From positions 7,578,582 to 7,642,581 of the forward strand of contig OZ004583.1 of assembly GCA_963924555.1 (NCBI GenBank): 64,000 nt of DNA, written 5' to 3'. The DNA comes from Crambe crambe. Lineage: Eukaryota > Porifera > Demospongiae > Poecilosclerida > Crambeidae. The notes under the pieces were generated by a model. That model searched no databases. It was not told the origin of the DNA and was given only the letters and a program-made list of their open reading frames with translations. Both the position numbers and the translations under genes were made by a program. The stretch's first letter is position 1; every line of letters begins with the position of its first letter. Positions 42,101 through 53,262 of this stretch are shown piece by piece.

Positions 42101-42584
42101 TGTGATCAGTCTATCATCAACCATCAATTCTAATGTTGGATCTATTATTTCTGCACCATCAGCCATTGTTGATTCTGCCACTACTGCTAGACATCTTGCT
42201 TCTAGCAACAACCTTCAACCTGCTTGCAACACCAATCCATTTTTGTACGATTCATTGTGGGCAACATAAGAGTGTGCCAAGGATGTAGGAGCTCTTTACG
42301 TTCAACAGATGGAACTGTACCCATGGCTCCTTTTGATCTTGTTATTGCTTGGTTTGAACGAAGGCCTTACAGGTGAACTGAAAACCCCTACTCGTGATCA
42401 AGCAGCTCATTACCATTTGAAAGTAGGGTGTGTTGAAAGTGGATCGCCGTCTTTTGTGCCTGCTAACCTCTTCATTCCTCCCGATGTTTATCCATTGTTG
42501 ACACCGATACACAAGGAATATTTACGCATAATGTTTGGTATCCAATTCTTACTGTGACTATTAATTATTATTCTTAAATGCATG

Positions 42585-42720
42585 CAGCTACAGAGGATTT
42601 CACGATCTTTGCAACGGGAAAGCCAAAAGCGGAAGTAATTCCAACCTACTGATTGGTCAGATTCCTCATATTGATCATGTGACTGGCTTTTTGCAGTTGC
42701 AAAGGTCCTCTGTAGCTAGC
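42585..42720. mobile_element. Small MITE with imperfect inverted ends
   Basis: GCTACAGAGGATTTC and TTTGCAAC at the left pair with GTTGCAAAGG and TCCTCTGTAGC at the right. About 135 bp, non-coding. A CpG-rich stretch (42740-42810) follows. Confidence 0.55.
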
Positions 42721-42959
42721 TAGCTACTAGTACAGTTTCAGCCCGGCGCGCATGGCGTGGCGCCGCCTGTGCGCGTGCACGTGCCTCCTTCGCATATGCG
42801 CGCATATGCGTATCATATTTATACATTGCTGGGAGTCTCGTGATTCTCGTCTTTACCTGCATGCGGTAGTGTTATATATTTATTTATTTATTTATTTTTT
42901 ATTTATGGGCAACCACATATCTAGCTACCAAGTAGAAAAATGATATTGGGCTTATTGGC

Positions 42960-43205
42960 ATTTTATAGAAGCAGTCTTCTTTCATAGGGTAGGAATAGGT
43001 CACGGATCAGGAAACATCAAAGGAAGATGTGGTAGCTAGAATCATCTAAATCAAAAGTTGATAAATTAAGGTACGTGGATCATTATAGTTCTGATAACTG
43101 CAGTGATAACCTCAGCTCTATCTCCTTCCTTCTCTCCTCACCTGAACTGTTAGTGTTAATTTTACAGGAGCCTTTGGATCAACTAGCACTTCCACATCTC
43201 ATAGC
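42960..43205. pseudogene. Two receptor exon fragments in opposite orientation
   Basis: 42965-43060 on the minus strand resembles the start of the Cys-rich beta exon (TCCTACCCTATGAAAGAAGA). 43080-43205 on the plus strand resembles the end of the second FN3 exon (AGGAGCCTTTGGATCAACTA). Both are frameshifted. They record an inversion or mixed deletion between receptor copies. Confidence 0.6.
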
Positions 43206-43353
43206 TAAAATTAATCTCGTTGGCAATGCCACCCACAAGGTACACTGCATGCTGCATGCTAGCTATAGGTACCATGGGTGATCGTATCTTTTGTTCTGCC
43301 TAGCTCTTCCAAAGTTAACTGTTTGTACCAAAGTCAAGACCATTCCCACTGAT

Positions 43354-43646
43354 AACAAGTAAGGGAAAAAGCATTTCGTGAAATGAAAAAGGATGTAGGG
43401 ATGACCACTGCTCAAAAAAGTAAGGAAACAAGAAGGATGGAATCTTTGTTCTGTATATCCAGCCAACAATCCCTATATATACGTCGGGTAGCTTCAGATT
43501 ATAGTGTAGTAATGTACGTATATGTAGGGATTGTTGGCTGGATATACAGAACAAAGATTCCATCCTTCTTGTTTCCTTACTTTTTTGAGCAGTGGTCATC
43601 CCTACATCCTTTTTCATTTCACGAAATGCTTTTTCCCTTACTTGTT
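43354..43646. mobile_element. 293-bp nearly perfect palindromic MITE
   Basis: The arms begin AACAAGTAAGGGAAAAAGCA and run about 130 bp with almost no mismatch, leaving a short central loop near 43500. Half copies of the same family lie at 50575-50735 and 59875-60022. Confidence 0.85.
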
Positions 43647-43961
43647 CCTGGTCTTTTTTCCTCTCTTTTATGGTTTTAGCTATGTATAGAGTTCATTCTT
43701 CTATGTGTATGCAGGGACAGATGAAAGAAGAATAGTTCTCCAATAGCATACCAGCCCAATCATTATCAACGAGTCAAGGTGGAGGTAGAAGATGCTGAAA
43801 TAGAGTCTACCTTGTTGAATCTAAATCCCCGAGTCGATACAGTAGTCTATCATCATCATCATTATTCTAGCTACATATACCTATACCTAGGACCTAGCTA
43901 GAGGCAGCTGAGTAATATTATAATTTCGAATTATTGGATATCAAATACATGCGCATGCGTA

Positions 43962-44416
43962 TCAGAGAGTGCGGTAGCACTCTCTATGGCAGGTCAAAGT
44001 CCATAGGACAGTATAAACTAAAAACTCTTCTTTCTCTTCTACCCTTACTCTACAGGTTCTCAGAAGGCTACAGTGAATTATTATATCTACAAAGAAGAGA
44101 GGAGAATGTTCAAAAGCCAAAAATTCATTCGCCAACATAAGAAAAAAACGAGTTCTAAAATTGACTTTTCGTTCTTTTTCTTTATCAGAGAGTGCGGTAG
44201 CACTCTCTAAGTAGGGATGGCAGGTCAAAGTCCATAGGACAGTATAAACTAAAAACTCTTCTTTCTCTTCTACCCTTACTCTACAGGTTCTCAGAAGGCT
44301 ACAGTGAATTATTATATCTACAAAGAAGAGAGGAGAATGTTCAAAAGCCAAAAATTCATTCGCCAACATAAGAAAAAAACGAGTTCTAAAATTGACTTTT
44401 CGTTCTTTTTCTTTAT
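43962..44416. repeat. Tandem duplication of a 223-232-bp unit
   Basis: Unit 1 43962-44184 and unit 2 44185-44416 are nearly identical. Both begin with TCAGAGAGTGCGGTAGCACT, a hairpin. Unit 2 has a 9-base insertion (AAGTAGGGA). The long open frame on the minus strand here is a repeat artefact. Confidence 0.9.
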
Positions 44417-45453
44417 AATAATAATAAGGATAATAATAATAATAAGATCGACGTACCGACTTACTGGCTATAGTCATCAAAATTCTGCTTTGGCCATCTG
44501 TTAGAGCGGCACCTAGAGGCTGATCTTTTGCTATTAGTTTTGACTAAGGCTCTACTTCACTATTCGATAGCACTCGGAACACAGCTGCTAATCTTTCTAC
44601 GCCATTTTGAAGGGGGCGGGGCTTATGGGCGGAGCCACGTAAGCTTAAGTTTAGCTATAGCCAAGGTCTTCATTCATTATCTGATGATGTTCCAGTCACT
44701 CCTTGCTGAATTACAGTACAGATGCTCATCCTATAGTAGCATTATAGCCAGTACTTTGCTGTAGTGTAGTCAGCTCACTTCACCATGCCGTGTACATGTC
44801 ATTTACATTGCTGTTGCTGTAAAGTTTTATATCAACAAAACTTAAATAGCTAAACAAATTCTTCAACCAGAGACACTGTATGTACCTACAAAATAGGTTT
44901 ATGTAGAGCTGGCTTTGTATAGTACTGTACTGTAGCCTCCCTCATTCAACTTCAAGCACTAAGAAAAAGGATAGAAACAAGTGAGCGTAAAAAATAAAAA
45001 GGTTAAGTAGGGATAGCCTAAAATCTAGCTGGGCTATCTATAATGTGCTGCAGCCTCGTATGAAAAAAATCTTCGCGATATTACCTCATAAAAGGGGTGG
45101 GGCAATTAATAGCAGTTCTCCTCATATAACACCTGCACAGGATGTGGCCATTTGATGGCATCCACTATCATGATCACTACACCAAATGCATAAACTCCCC
45201 ATACTCCTCCCTCAAGCAAGACATACGTACCATCTCAATAATTATTTCAGTGATCACATATGTAACAATTAGCTAATGCTGTTCACTTTTTAAAATGTTC
45301 ACTCCTTTCAGTACTCCATTACACTGCAGATGATCATCCTTCAAACTCTCCTCCCTGAACAGAATGAAATACTGATCATTAAATAAATTTAGTTCAATCA
45401 AGGAAGCCTTTAGTGTCTATCAATTTTCATAATCACAAAGAAAAAGAATGCAA

Positions 45454-45902
45454 ACAAGTGAATGCAAAAAATTTCTTCGAAATAAAAATGTGAAGTAGGG
45501 ATGCTATTATAACTGCAGCTTCATTATGAAAACCAAGTACTGCAGCATCGAAGCAGTATGGCCCAAAAATCTAGCTGGAATATGTATTATAACTGCATGC
45601 AAGAGAGTGAACTTAGTGAAGTGACCCTTACCCATCATCAAGTACAAGATACTATTCCTACTTCACTCCCATGATCAAGGGCCAAGGGAGTGAAGTAGGA
45701 ATAGTATCTCGTACTTGATGATGGGTAAGGGTCACTTCACTAAGTTCACTCTCTTGCATGCAGTTATAATACATATTCCAGCTAGATTTTTGGGCCATAC
45801 TGCTTCGATGCTGCAGTACTTGGTTTTCATAATGAAGCTGCAGTTATAATAGCATCCCTACTTCACATTTTTATTTCGAAGAAATTTTTTGCATTCACTT
45901 GT
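45454..45902. mobile_element. 449-bp palindromic foldback element, copy 1
   Basis: The ends ACAAGTGAATGCAAAAAATT and its reverse complement pair almost perfectly along the whole element, with the centre near 45677 (TCCCATGATCAAGGGCCAAG). Confidence 0.85.
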
Positions 45903-46237
45903 AATAATAATAATAATGTATAAGATCGACGTACCGACTTACTGGCTATAGTCATCAAAATTCTGCTTTGGCCTCTGTTAGAGCGGCACCTAGAGGCTGA
46001 TCTTTTGCTATTAGTTTTGACTAAGGCTCTACTTCACTATTCGATAGCACTCGGAACACAGCTGCTAATCTTTCTACGCCATTTTGAAGGGGGCGGGGCT
46101 TATGGGCGGAGCCACGTAAGCTTAAGTTTAGCTATAGCCAAGGTCTTCATTCATTATCTGATGATGTTCCAGTCACTCCTTGCTGAATTACAGTACAGAT
46201 GCTCATCCTATAGTAGCATTATAGCCAGTACTGTAGT

Positions 46238-46382
46238 CAGTGTTGCCAGGTTGCTCTCTTAAAAAATCCACAGACAGAAAAGGATACCATAGACATCCAT
46301 AGACATCCATAGATATTCATAGACATTTTTCTTATCCAAAAATCCACAGATTGTGGATAAATCCATGAACCTGGCAACACTG
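46238..46382. mobile_element. 145-bp hAT-like MITE
   Basis: The ends CAGTGTTGCCAGGTT and AACCTGGCAACACTG are perfect inverted repeats of hAT type. The duplicated block at 44445 lacks it, giving an empty-site comparison: GTACTTTGCTGTAGTGTAGT there, against TGTAGT on the left and TGTAGTGTAG on the right here. Confidence 0.85.
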
Positions 46383-46601
46383 TGTAGTGTGTAGTCAGCT
46401 CACTTCACCATGCCGTGTACATGTCATTTACATTGCTGTTGCTGTAAAGTTTTATATCAACAAAACTTAAATAGCTAAACAAATTCTTCAACCAGAGACA
46501 CTGTATGTACCTACAAAAGAGGTTTATGTAGAGCTGGCTTTGTATAGTACTGTACTGTAGCCTCCCTCATTCAACTTCAAGCACTAAGAAAAAGGATAGA
46601 A

Positions 46602-47050
46602 ACAAGTGAGCGTAAAAAATTTCTTCGAAATAAAAATGTGAAGTAGGGATGCTATTATAACTGCAGCTTCATTATGAAAATCAAGTACTGCAGCATCGAA
46701 GCAGTATGGCCCAAAAATCTAGCTGGAATATGTATTATAACTGCATGCAAGAGAGTGAATTTAGTGAAGTGACCCTTACCCATCATCAAGTACAAGATAC
46801 TATTCCTACTTCACTCCCATGATCAAGGGCCAAGGGAGTGAAGTAGGAATAGTATCTCGTACTTGATGATGGGTAAGGGTCACTTCACTAAGTTCACTCT
46901 CTTGCATGCAGTTATAATACATATTCAAGCTAGATTTTTGGGCCATACTGCTTCGATGCTGCAGTACTTGATTTTCATAATGAAGCTGCAGTTATAATAG
47001 CATCCCTACTTCACATTTTTATTTCGAAGAAATTTTTTACGCTCACTTGT
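46602..47050. mobile_element. 449-bp palindromic foldback element, copy 2
   Basis: Same family as 45454-45902, with ends ACAAGTGAGCGTAAAAAATT and its reverse complement. Confidence 0.85.
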
Positions 47051-47490
47051 TATAGAAAAGATGGCTTCCTAATTGAATTAGTCGAGTGCTGCTCCTTAGT
47101 GTCTCCTTTTTCATCGACTCTTTCGAGGATCAACGAGTAGAAAAGATCGTAGTTCGTAGAATTTGGAGTGGATTTGTCCGGAAATCATAGCTGTAGCTTG
47201 AGTGGTTCGAGAGATATGGTTGTCTAAGAAGAATAAGAAGAAGAATAATAATAGAGAAGAAGAAGAATATAGCGGTTTACCTGCTTGCCGTATTTCTGAA
47301 ACGGTAAGCTCCCTGGTCCTGAAACTTGGTCTGCACATTGTAGTAGGCTCTAGTAGGCTGGATAATCATTCACAGTAGCTTTTGTTAGGTCTAAGTGGGG
47401 GAACTGGAATTTCACTTTTGTATTAGTCTATAGGCGGCGCGCTCGGCCGTCCGAGTCATCCCTACATAGAGAGTGCTACCGCACTCTCTG

Positions 47491-48414
47491 ATTATGCTGG
47501 GATTCCTCAGACTTATGCATTCAGCAGTAACTGGATCGGCCACCCCAGCATGCATCTCTCCAGTAGCAAGCTTTGTAATGTTAGGTAGCTACCTGGTTAT
47601 TTTCTCTTATAAGAGGCATATAAATTCCTGTAATCGTTGATTGTACTTATTATAGCTACAGCATTGATCTCTCACTCCCTTCTTGGTCCCACAGTGATGG
47701 CATTGACTGTGAAGGAGTAGCCATGTCACCTGGGGACAAGTCCAGAGCAGCTGTACAATGCTAGCTATAGTTTGAATAACCACTCCATTCTCAGAAAGAA
47801 TGCTTTTTGATCTTCGGGTGTCATGCCCACAGAGGAATGCATGGTCTAGTTCACAGAGGAATGGTCTGGTCTAGTAGGTATATGCTAGCTACTCAATTTA
47901 CACAGAATTTAGCTAAATGTAACACAATAGAGCTCCTGAGAAGATATGCAGCAATGACATTCATGATGCAAACGGATTATCCCATGGTTACTATGAGACA
48001 CTTAATGAATCCATTTACCAGGCAAGCACTGCTAGCACACAGCAATGACATTCATGGTGCGCGTCAAAATTACTATAGCTAGTTTTGAGGGTGGGGTCGT
48101 GGCATTTTAGTGCGCGAAGGAATATGTGGCTAAGGCCTTTAGAGTATATCGCTTTAAATAATACAGTATCACGGTGAGTTAACTAGCTACTATATCACTC
48201 ACATACTGTAGCTAGCTAGCTAGTTAGTACAGCTGCTGCTATTAGCTATTTTTAGTTAATGTACTGGCTTATGTCATGGTATTAAAGTATTGAAGTTTCA
48301 TGATAGCCTGGACCAGCTATAATTGCCTTTCTATAGCTAGCTAAAATTAATCAGACCTGGATTATGTCTAATGTGACCATCATGTTTATTGCTGCTCCAT
48401 TGCAGTTAACCAAA
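47491..48414. other. Region upstream of receptor G, mostly without genes
   Basis: Apart from the receptor relic at 47665-47755 there is no recognisable gene. The sequence just before 48415 (TTGCAGTTAACCAAAATGAG) matches the 5' untranslated border of receptors A and D. Confidence 0.45.
47665..47755 (-). pseudogene. Relic of an FN3b exon (probable lost part of receptor F)
   Basis: The minus strand reads AGCTGCTCTGGACTTGTCCC followed by CTACTCCTTCACAGTCAATG, matching the FN3b exon of the other copies with indels. The orientation agrees with receptor F, 10 kb to the left. Confidence 0.6.
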
Positions 48415-51400
48415 ATGAGTCATATAGTACTCTCTACTACATGTATTGTCTTCATGTTGTCAATGACTGAGACCGTAAACTGTGAGTTTATTTGGATGTA
48501 AACCCCCTGCAGTAGGTATGATGTGGGCAGGGCTGATCACAGGAAGCTGCCATGTTGGTGGACATCTGGAGGGTGTGTCTATGAGTATGAAGTACACAGC
48601 TACTGCTGAAATGCCAATGCAAACTAGTTTTGCTAAATGATACAAATGCCTGTAATAGACTAGTTGCTACATGAAAATACATAACATAAGAATAAACTAT
48701 AGCTAGCTACTGACAGCAGCATGCAGGAATCTTTTGAAGTACAAACTAGTAAAATTCCCCTAAGTCCACCAACATGTCCCAGTAATATGCCACACCTACT
48801 GCAAGGGGTCCACATGCAAAATCACTTTACAACTGATAGCTACTTATTTAAGTTCCAGATATTTGGCTAACTGTACACTTACACAATTTATGCATGTATT
48901 ATATAAAAATACGTATAACAATGTTAATGACTTCTACTTAATTATCTATCCATCTATCCTCCTTCTTGATTAATACTATCCCTCCCTCCCCACCCACTCT
49001 ACCCCCTCCCTCTCCAGCTCTTCCAATGTTTTCCTTATCTGCTCCTTCTAATGGAACTTTCTGCCCTGGAAGAGTCACACTCACTTGTCGTGGCATTGAA
49101 ACATCTAGTCTGACCTGGAGAATTAATAATAGTACTCTTGCAGAAATCTCAGAGTACGATCCTATGCTACCTTTACCACTGAATCTGACCCCAAGCAATC
49201 TTACATCTGGTGTGCAAGTGCTGGTTAACAGGGTTAATCCATATGAGAACAATATCTCTTACAATATAACTTCCACACTGAGTGGTGATGTATCTCTTCT
49301 GAGAGGGTCGATCATAGACTGTAGACGTCTTCCATTTAAGAGCAGTGATATATATATTACAGATATCAGAAGTAAGTACGTATACATCAGTACATAGTGT
49401 GTATGCATGTGTATCAAACAAATACGTAAATTATTATTCTATTGATAGACCCTCCTCCTTCCCCTTCTTCTGCTACTTGTTCTCTTAATACTACTGGAGG
49501 TCCAGAGGTCTCCATCCAGTGGTCCCCCCCCTTCACTTCTCAGTATAGCGTGGAGATGTATCATGTGGTAGTGAACCCTGTTATCCCTTCCTGTCCCAGT
49601 GATCAGACGATAGTGAGTCTGTGCATGTGTCAAAAATAAAGAGGCAATCTTTTCTTTGATTAGAGAAAGGTTAGCTACGTACCTAGTTTTACAAGTGAGA
49701 GGAAAAATATTTCTTCTAAATGAAAAGAGTGATGTAGGCTTAAGTAGCTATACATGACTATAAAAAGTACGGAAACAAGGTGGGGTACCTTGCTGGCTCT
49801 GTCACAGAATTGACAAAACCTACATCGCTAGCCTGCATGGACTGCACTTGTACTCTGTTATAGCTAACTGTCATAAAATTGACATTAACCTTAGCTACAT
49901 CGCTGCAAGGTGTAGCCAAAAAGGATAATATGGCAGCAGTGATGTAGGGCTATGTAAATTTTATGATGGTTAGCAGAACAAAAATGCAGTCCATGCAGCG
50001 ATGTAGGGTTATCAATTCTGTGACAGTTAGCAGAGCAAAAATGCAATCCATGCAGCGATGTAGGGTTTGTCAATTCTGAGACAGTTAGCAGAGCAAGTGC
50101 AGTACATAGCCAGCAAGGTACCGTACTTTGTAGTCATGTACTCAAGCCTACATCACTCTTTCAATATTTTTCCTCTCACTTGTTTGCACACTTTTTTTCA
50201 AGCCTATAAGGATGTCACCCTTTACCAAATTAATAAGCTTAACATGCCCACCGCAACTCAGCAAGATCTTGTGAGTATAATACAGTGTATAAACTAATTG
50301 TGTCTATGAAGCGTTCTAGTGTTGTCCATGAAGCGTTGTCTACGTAGCGTCTACAAAGTGTATAAATTAACTGTGCTGAGAATTTGAGTCATCCATGAAG
50401 GCTCAGACAGCAATTGGTCTCAAAAGGGTCGGCCTGCGAGACTAAGACAGCAATTGACAGTTAGGACTTGAGCTTTACTTCAATAGGAACAATACCATTC
50501 CTTACCTCAGGTGTAGAGTTTCAAGATGGTAACAAGATTGTAGATATAGAATAGCTATACTTTTTTACACCACTGCACCATAATCTGAAGCTACCCGACG
50601 TATATGTAGGGATTGTTGTTGGCTGGATATACAGAACAAAGATTGATCCCATTTCCATCCTTCATCCTTACCCTTGTTTCCTTAATTTTTCGAGCCATGT
50701 GTCATCCCTAATTCACGGAAATGTTTTTTCCCTTTGTACCCTGTGAAGCCATTATGTGTCTTGGGTATTATCATCATAGAGATTCAACGAGAGTTACAGG
50801 TGCTCTGGACTGGTCCAGGGGACACGCTACTCCTTCAGTGTCAGTGCAATCAACTGTGGGAACCAAGAAGGGGACAGAGACAATTTTATGATCCAGCTAC
50901 AAGGTATACAGAGAGTAATGGAGTTCAAAAAATATGCTAATAATATGCATGCACTTTTGTATTTTTTATTTGTTTTTTGTTGTTGTTATTTTACCAATTA
51001 ATCTCAGAATTTGGGTCCGGGTATAGGATGACTGAATTACGTAGCTACTATAGCCCCATTTATACGAGTGTTTTAATCATTATTCAACCCGGATTATAGC
51101 ACCAGGATTGACATGTAAATGCTGCTAATCCGGATTATTTGAATCCGGATTCAACCTACCTCTCGATGTGGGTTGAACCCTGATTAAGCCATTAAATGTA
51201 TGTGTAAACAGCTGCACCAGGATTGAAAGATAGAGCTCAACTGGTGAGTGTAATAGGCTTTTAGGACCAAACTGCAGTGCTATTTCACTTTACTAGAGAA
51301 GGTGTATGGACAGTACTAAGATTGGGATTGAGTCCGGGTTAAATCCGAACTTACATAATGACTATACGCAGTGATAAATTTATTTATTTTTAATGCACAG

Positions 51401-52995
51401 CTCCTAACATTACAGTCTTGCCTGTGTATGATCAGAATGGACGATTAAATGAGCTGATGGTGCAGTGGATGCAACAGGTTAGCCACGCTGTGTAGCAGCT
51501 ATTGTAGCTATACTATATAATGACTAAATCACTTTTTTTTTTCTTCAGATGCAACCCTTTTCTGAGAGATGCTCCTTTGACCAACTCCTAAGCTACACAG
51601 TTGTACTGGGGGACAGCACAAGGGAGAGGGTGGATCAGAGGATGATCAACTCTAATAACTGCAGTGATAACAATTGCTCCATCTCCTTCCCCCTCTCCTT
51701 CTCAGATCAAACAGACCAAAGTTATTTTGTCAGGGTTAATGTTACAGGAGCCTTTGGATCAACTAGCACTTCCACATCTATAAGTGAGTTGATTAGTTAA
51801 TGAAACATTGCATACTGGTTGAAAATTTTTATTTAGACACTTCTATCCCATCTTCTTTTGATGTTTCCTTCTCCTCTGAGGGCTGTGTGACCTCCGTCCT
51901 CTGTTCCTTCCCTATGAGAGAAGGAGATTGCTTCTTCCAATATGGCCATGACTCCTCTTACCAGGACCTGAGCCCTTCATTGTCTACCTCCCTCAATTCC
52001 CCTCTCCAAATAACTGTCTCAGATGCTGCTACAATTCATTATTATCAGGTGACCATCAACACTTCTTCCCCTAACTTTGGGGTCAGAGGAAACTTTACTT
52101 CTGGTGAAGGTGAACTAGACTAATGACGTATGTACATGATTATCATGTTGGTGTGTGTAGGTGCACGGTTGACATCTGCGAATCTAGGTCTGCTGGTTTC
52201 GGGTGTGATAGTATTAAGTATGTCCATTGTATTTGGAGTGATCATTACTGTGATGGTATTTAAGAAAGGTAGCTATTGTTCCCAAATCTAAGAGTTTTAA
52301 GCCCAGTTAATGTCTGTCTACTCAAGGACCATGGCTATCTCTGAGTCTCTCTATAACAGGATTTGTTGCTACATTTGTATCTCTTGTGTTGTGGGTGGCA
52401 GTGGGATTTCATGTTGGACTACAAAAAAGTAAGGATTTTGCTATTATTATTATTGACTACTTTATGATTTTGTGTACATGCAGATACATGTGATCCTACT
52501 TGGCAGTCTTCTAGAGATGGTCTCATAATTTCAGCACATTTTTTCTCAGATATCAGTCTCCTAATATTTGTGGCTGCTGGAATATATCTTGCTGTGGATT
52601 ACATCAGTAAGGGATACTGTACGTATGTACGTACAATAATGTGTGCTAGGGAATGTCCATTTTTGGCTTTTGGTGCTTCATACCAACAAGCTTCAATCTC
52701 ACATTCTCTCTCTTTACTTTTAAAGCTGTACCCAACAAAAAAAAGAAGAGCAGTGAGGTAAGTGAGGATTGCATGCATTATTACATTGTACTTGTATATT
52801 CATGCTAATCTGTATGCACAAATCCCACTCTCCTCTTATCTGTAGATAATGCACTATGTATAATATTATTGACCACAGCAAATGAGTTTCTGGCAGAAAT
52901 GTTTGCATAGAAGTTTATCAAATAGTAATCAGTACAAACCAAGAGAGGAATCCTGTGAAGTAAATAAGCCAATAAGTATTCTATTAATCTTTTAG
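48415..52995 (+). CDS. Receptor copy G: Ig-FN3-FN3 three-pass receptor, tail prematurely ended
   Basis: Exons: signal peptide 48415-48481; Ig-like 49018-49371; FN3a 49449-49612; FN3b 50780-50903; second FN3 51401-51477 and 51549-51783; Cys-rich beta exon 51837-52109; membrane segments 52161-52268, 52327-52428 and 52484-52606; tail 52726-52757 and 52879-52995. All joins are in frame with no stop. The second tail exon should end at a GT donor as in A, but the site reads CCA-ATAAGT. Without splicing the frame runs into TAG at 52993-52995, so YxxL cassettes are lost. Remnants of the last tail exon lie on both sides of the copia insertion (to 53095 and from 57359, with SGREYSVN). Predicted product: membrane-anchored ectodomain with a short basic tail. 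Confidence 0.75.
49692..50560. mobile_element. Foldback-plus-tail composite repeat, copy 3
   Basis: The palindromic module 49692-50182 begins CAAGTGAGAGGAAAAATATT and ends with its reverse complement. It is followed by the same tail order as the copies at 24170 and 32990 (CAACTCAGCAAGA, TTGACAGTTAGGACTTGAGC, GTAGAGTTTCAAGATGGTAA). It lies in the FN3a-FN3b intron of receptor G. Confidence 0.75.
50575..50735. repeat. Half copy of the 293-bp palindromic MITE family
   Basis: ACGTATATGTAGGGATTGTT through GGCTGGATATACAGAACAAA to TTTTTTCCCTTTGTA matches the right arm of the element at 43354-43646 with more divergence. Confidence 0.75.
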
Positions 52996-53095
52996 TTGAT
53001 TATTCCTCTGGTTATGACCATTATTAGAAACAGCAAAACCTTTCACCTGCCCAAGCACATAGCCACCGCCAACTGGGCTATGGGAATGGAGATAA

Positions 53096-53249
53096 TATTG
53101 AAAAAATTAGCTACAAAGTCTTTAATCAGAGAATCAAAAAGCACATGGAACTACAACTGATCACGTGATGGTGATACATAAATGAAATATATATATATAC
53201 GGTGATATAATCAATATAAACCAATCCGTCAAAAGTGAATATTCCAACA
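53096..53249 (-). repeat. 3' LTR of the copia element
   Basis: 154 bp, the same as 57205-57358 except for one base near the inner T/C of AAAAAATTAG. Contains an (AT)n stretch near 53188-53200. Confidence 0.93.
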
Positions 53250-53262
53250 CTCCTCCTCACTT

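Larger units (their letters stand above)
37433..42556 (+). pseudogene. Mutator-like (MULE) transposase gene with SWIM zinc finger, frameshifted
   Basis: Possible exon 1 is 37433-37530 (acidic, ISDSDSDTEYDE), but its phase does not fit the next exon. Exons 39254-39338, 39386-39783 and 40005 onward join in frame. The main exon carries FNADTTYNLGDFYVTP and FGTDGDQALVDAF, the two Asp motifs of MULE transposases, and later YACDNNCLQWKSSRICSH, a SWIM-type zinc finger. Three lesions follow. A run of nine A at 40991-40999 shifts the frame; eight would restore it. A T run near 42239-42243 is one base short. A further break lies near 42370 between ERRPYR and TGELKTPT. The real C-terminus is conserved in these shifted frames to about 42556. 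Two A/T-run indels could be sequencing errors, but three lesions point to a decayed element. It inserted near receptor F. Confidence 0.75.
44445..46620. repeat. Direct duplication of a block of about 550 bp
   Basis: The blocks 44445-44997 and 45923-46620 start AGATCGACGTACCGACTTAC and end AACAAGTGAGCGTAAAAAAT. They are almost identical except for the 145-bp MITE in the second block. An open frame of about 80 codons in each is probably fortuitous. Confidence 0.85.
44185..47490. mobile_element. Candidate 3.3-kb composite element with hairpin-bearing inverted ends
   Basis: The left end TCAGAGAGTGCGGTAGCACT and the right end (CATAGAGAGTGCTACCGCAC, TCTCTGA) are inverted copies, each itself a hairpin. 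The interior contains a direct duplication (44445-44997 and 45923-46620), two 449-bp foldbacks and a nested hAT-like MITE, and no gene. The ends also match the termini of the composite repeats at 25300 and 33510. Confidence 0.5.

Noticed and set aside
41914..42211. Additional frames within the MULE exon on both strands
   Set aside because: Shadows of the transposase C-terminal region, which continues in the main frame.
43962..44480. 172-codon minus-strand frame with two identical halves
   Set aside because: It results from the 223-bp tandem duplication; the sequence is non-coding on its other features.
44528..46262. Two nearly identical frames of 78 and 85 codons
   Set aside because: They are in the duplicated repeat block, with no recognised domain and no splice context; identity reflects DNA duplication.
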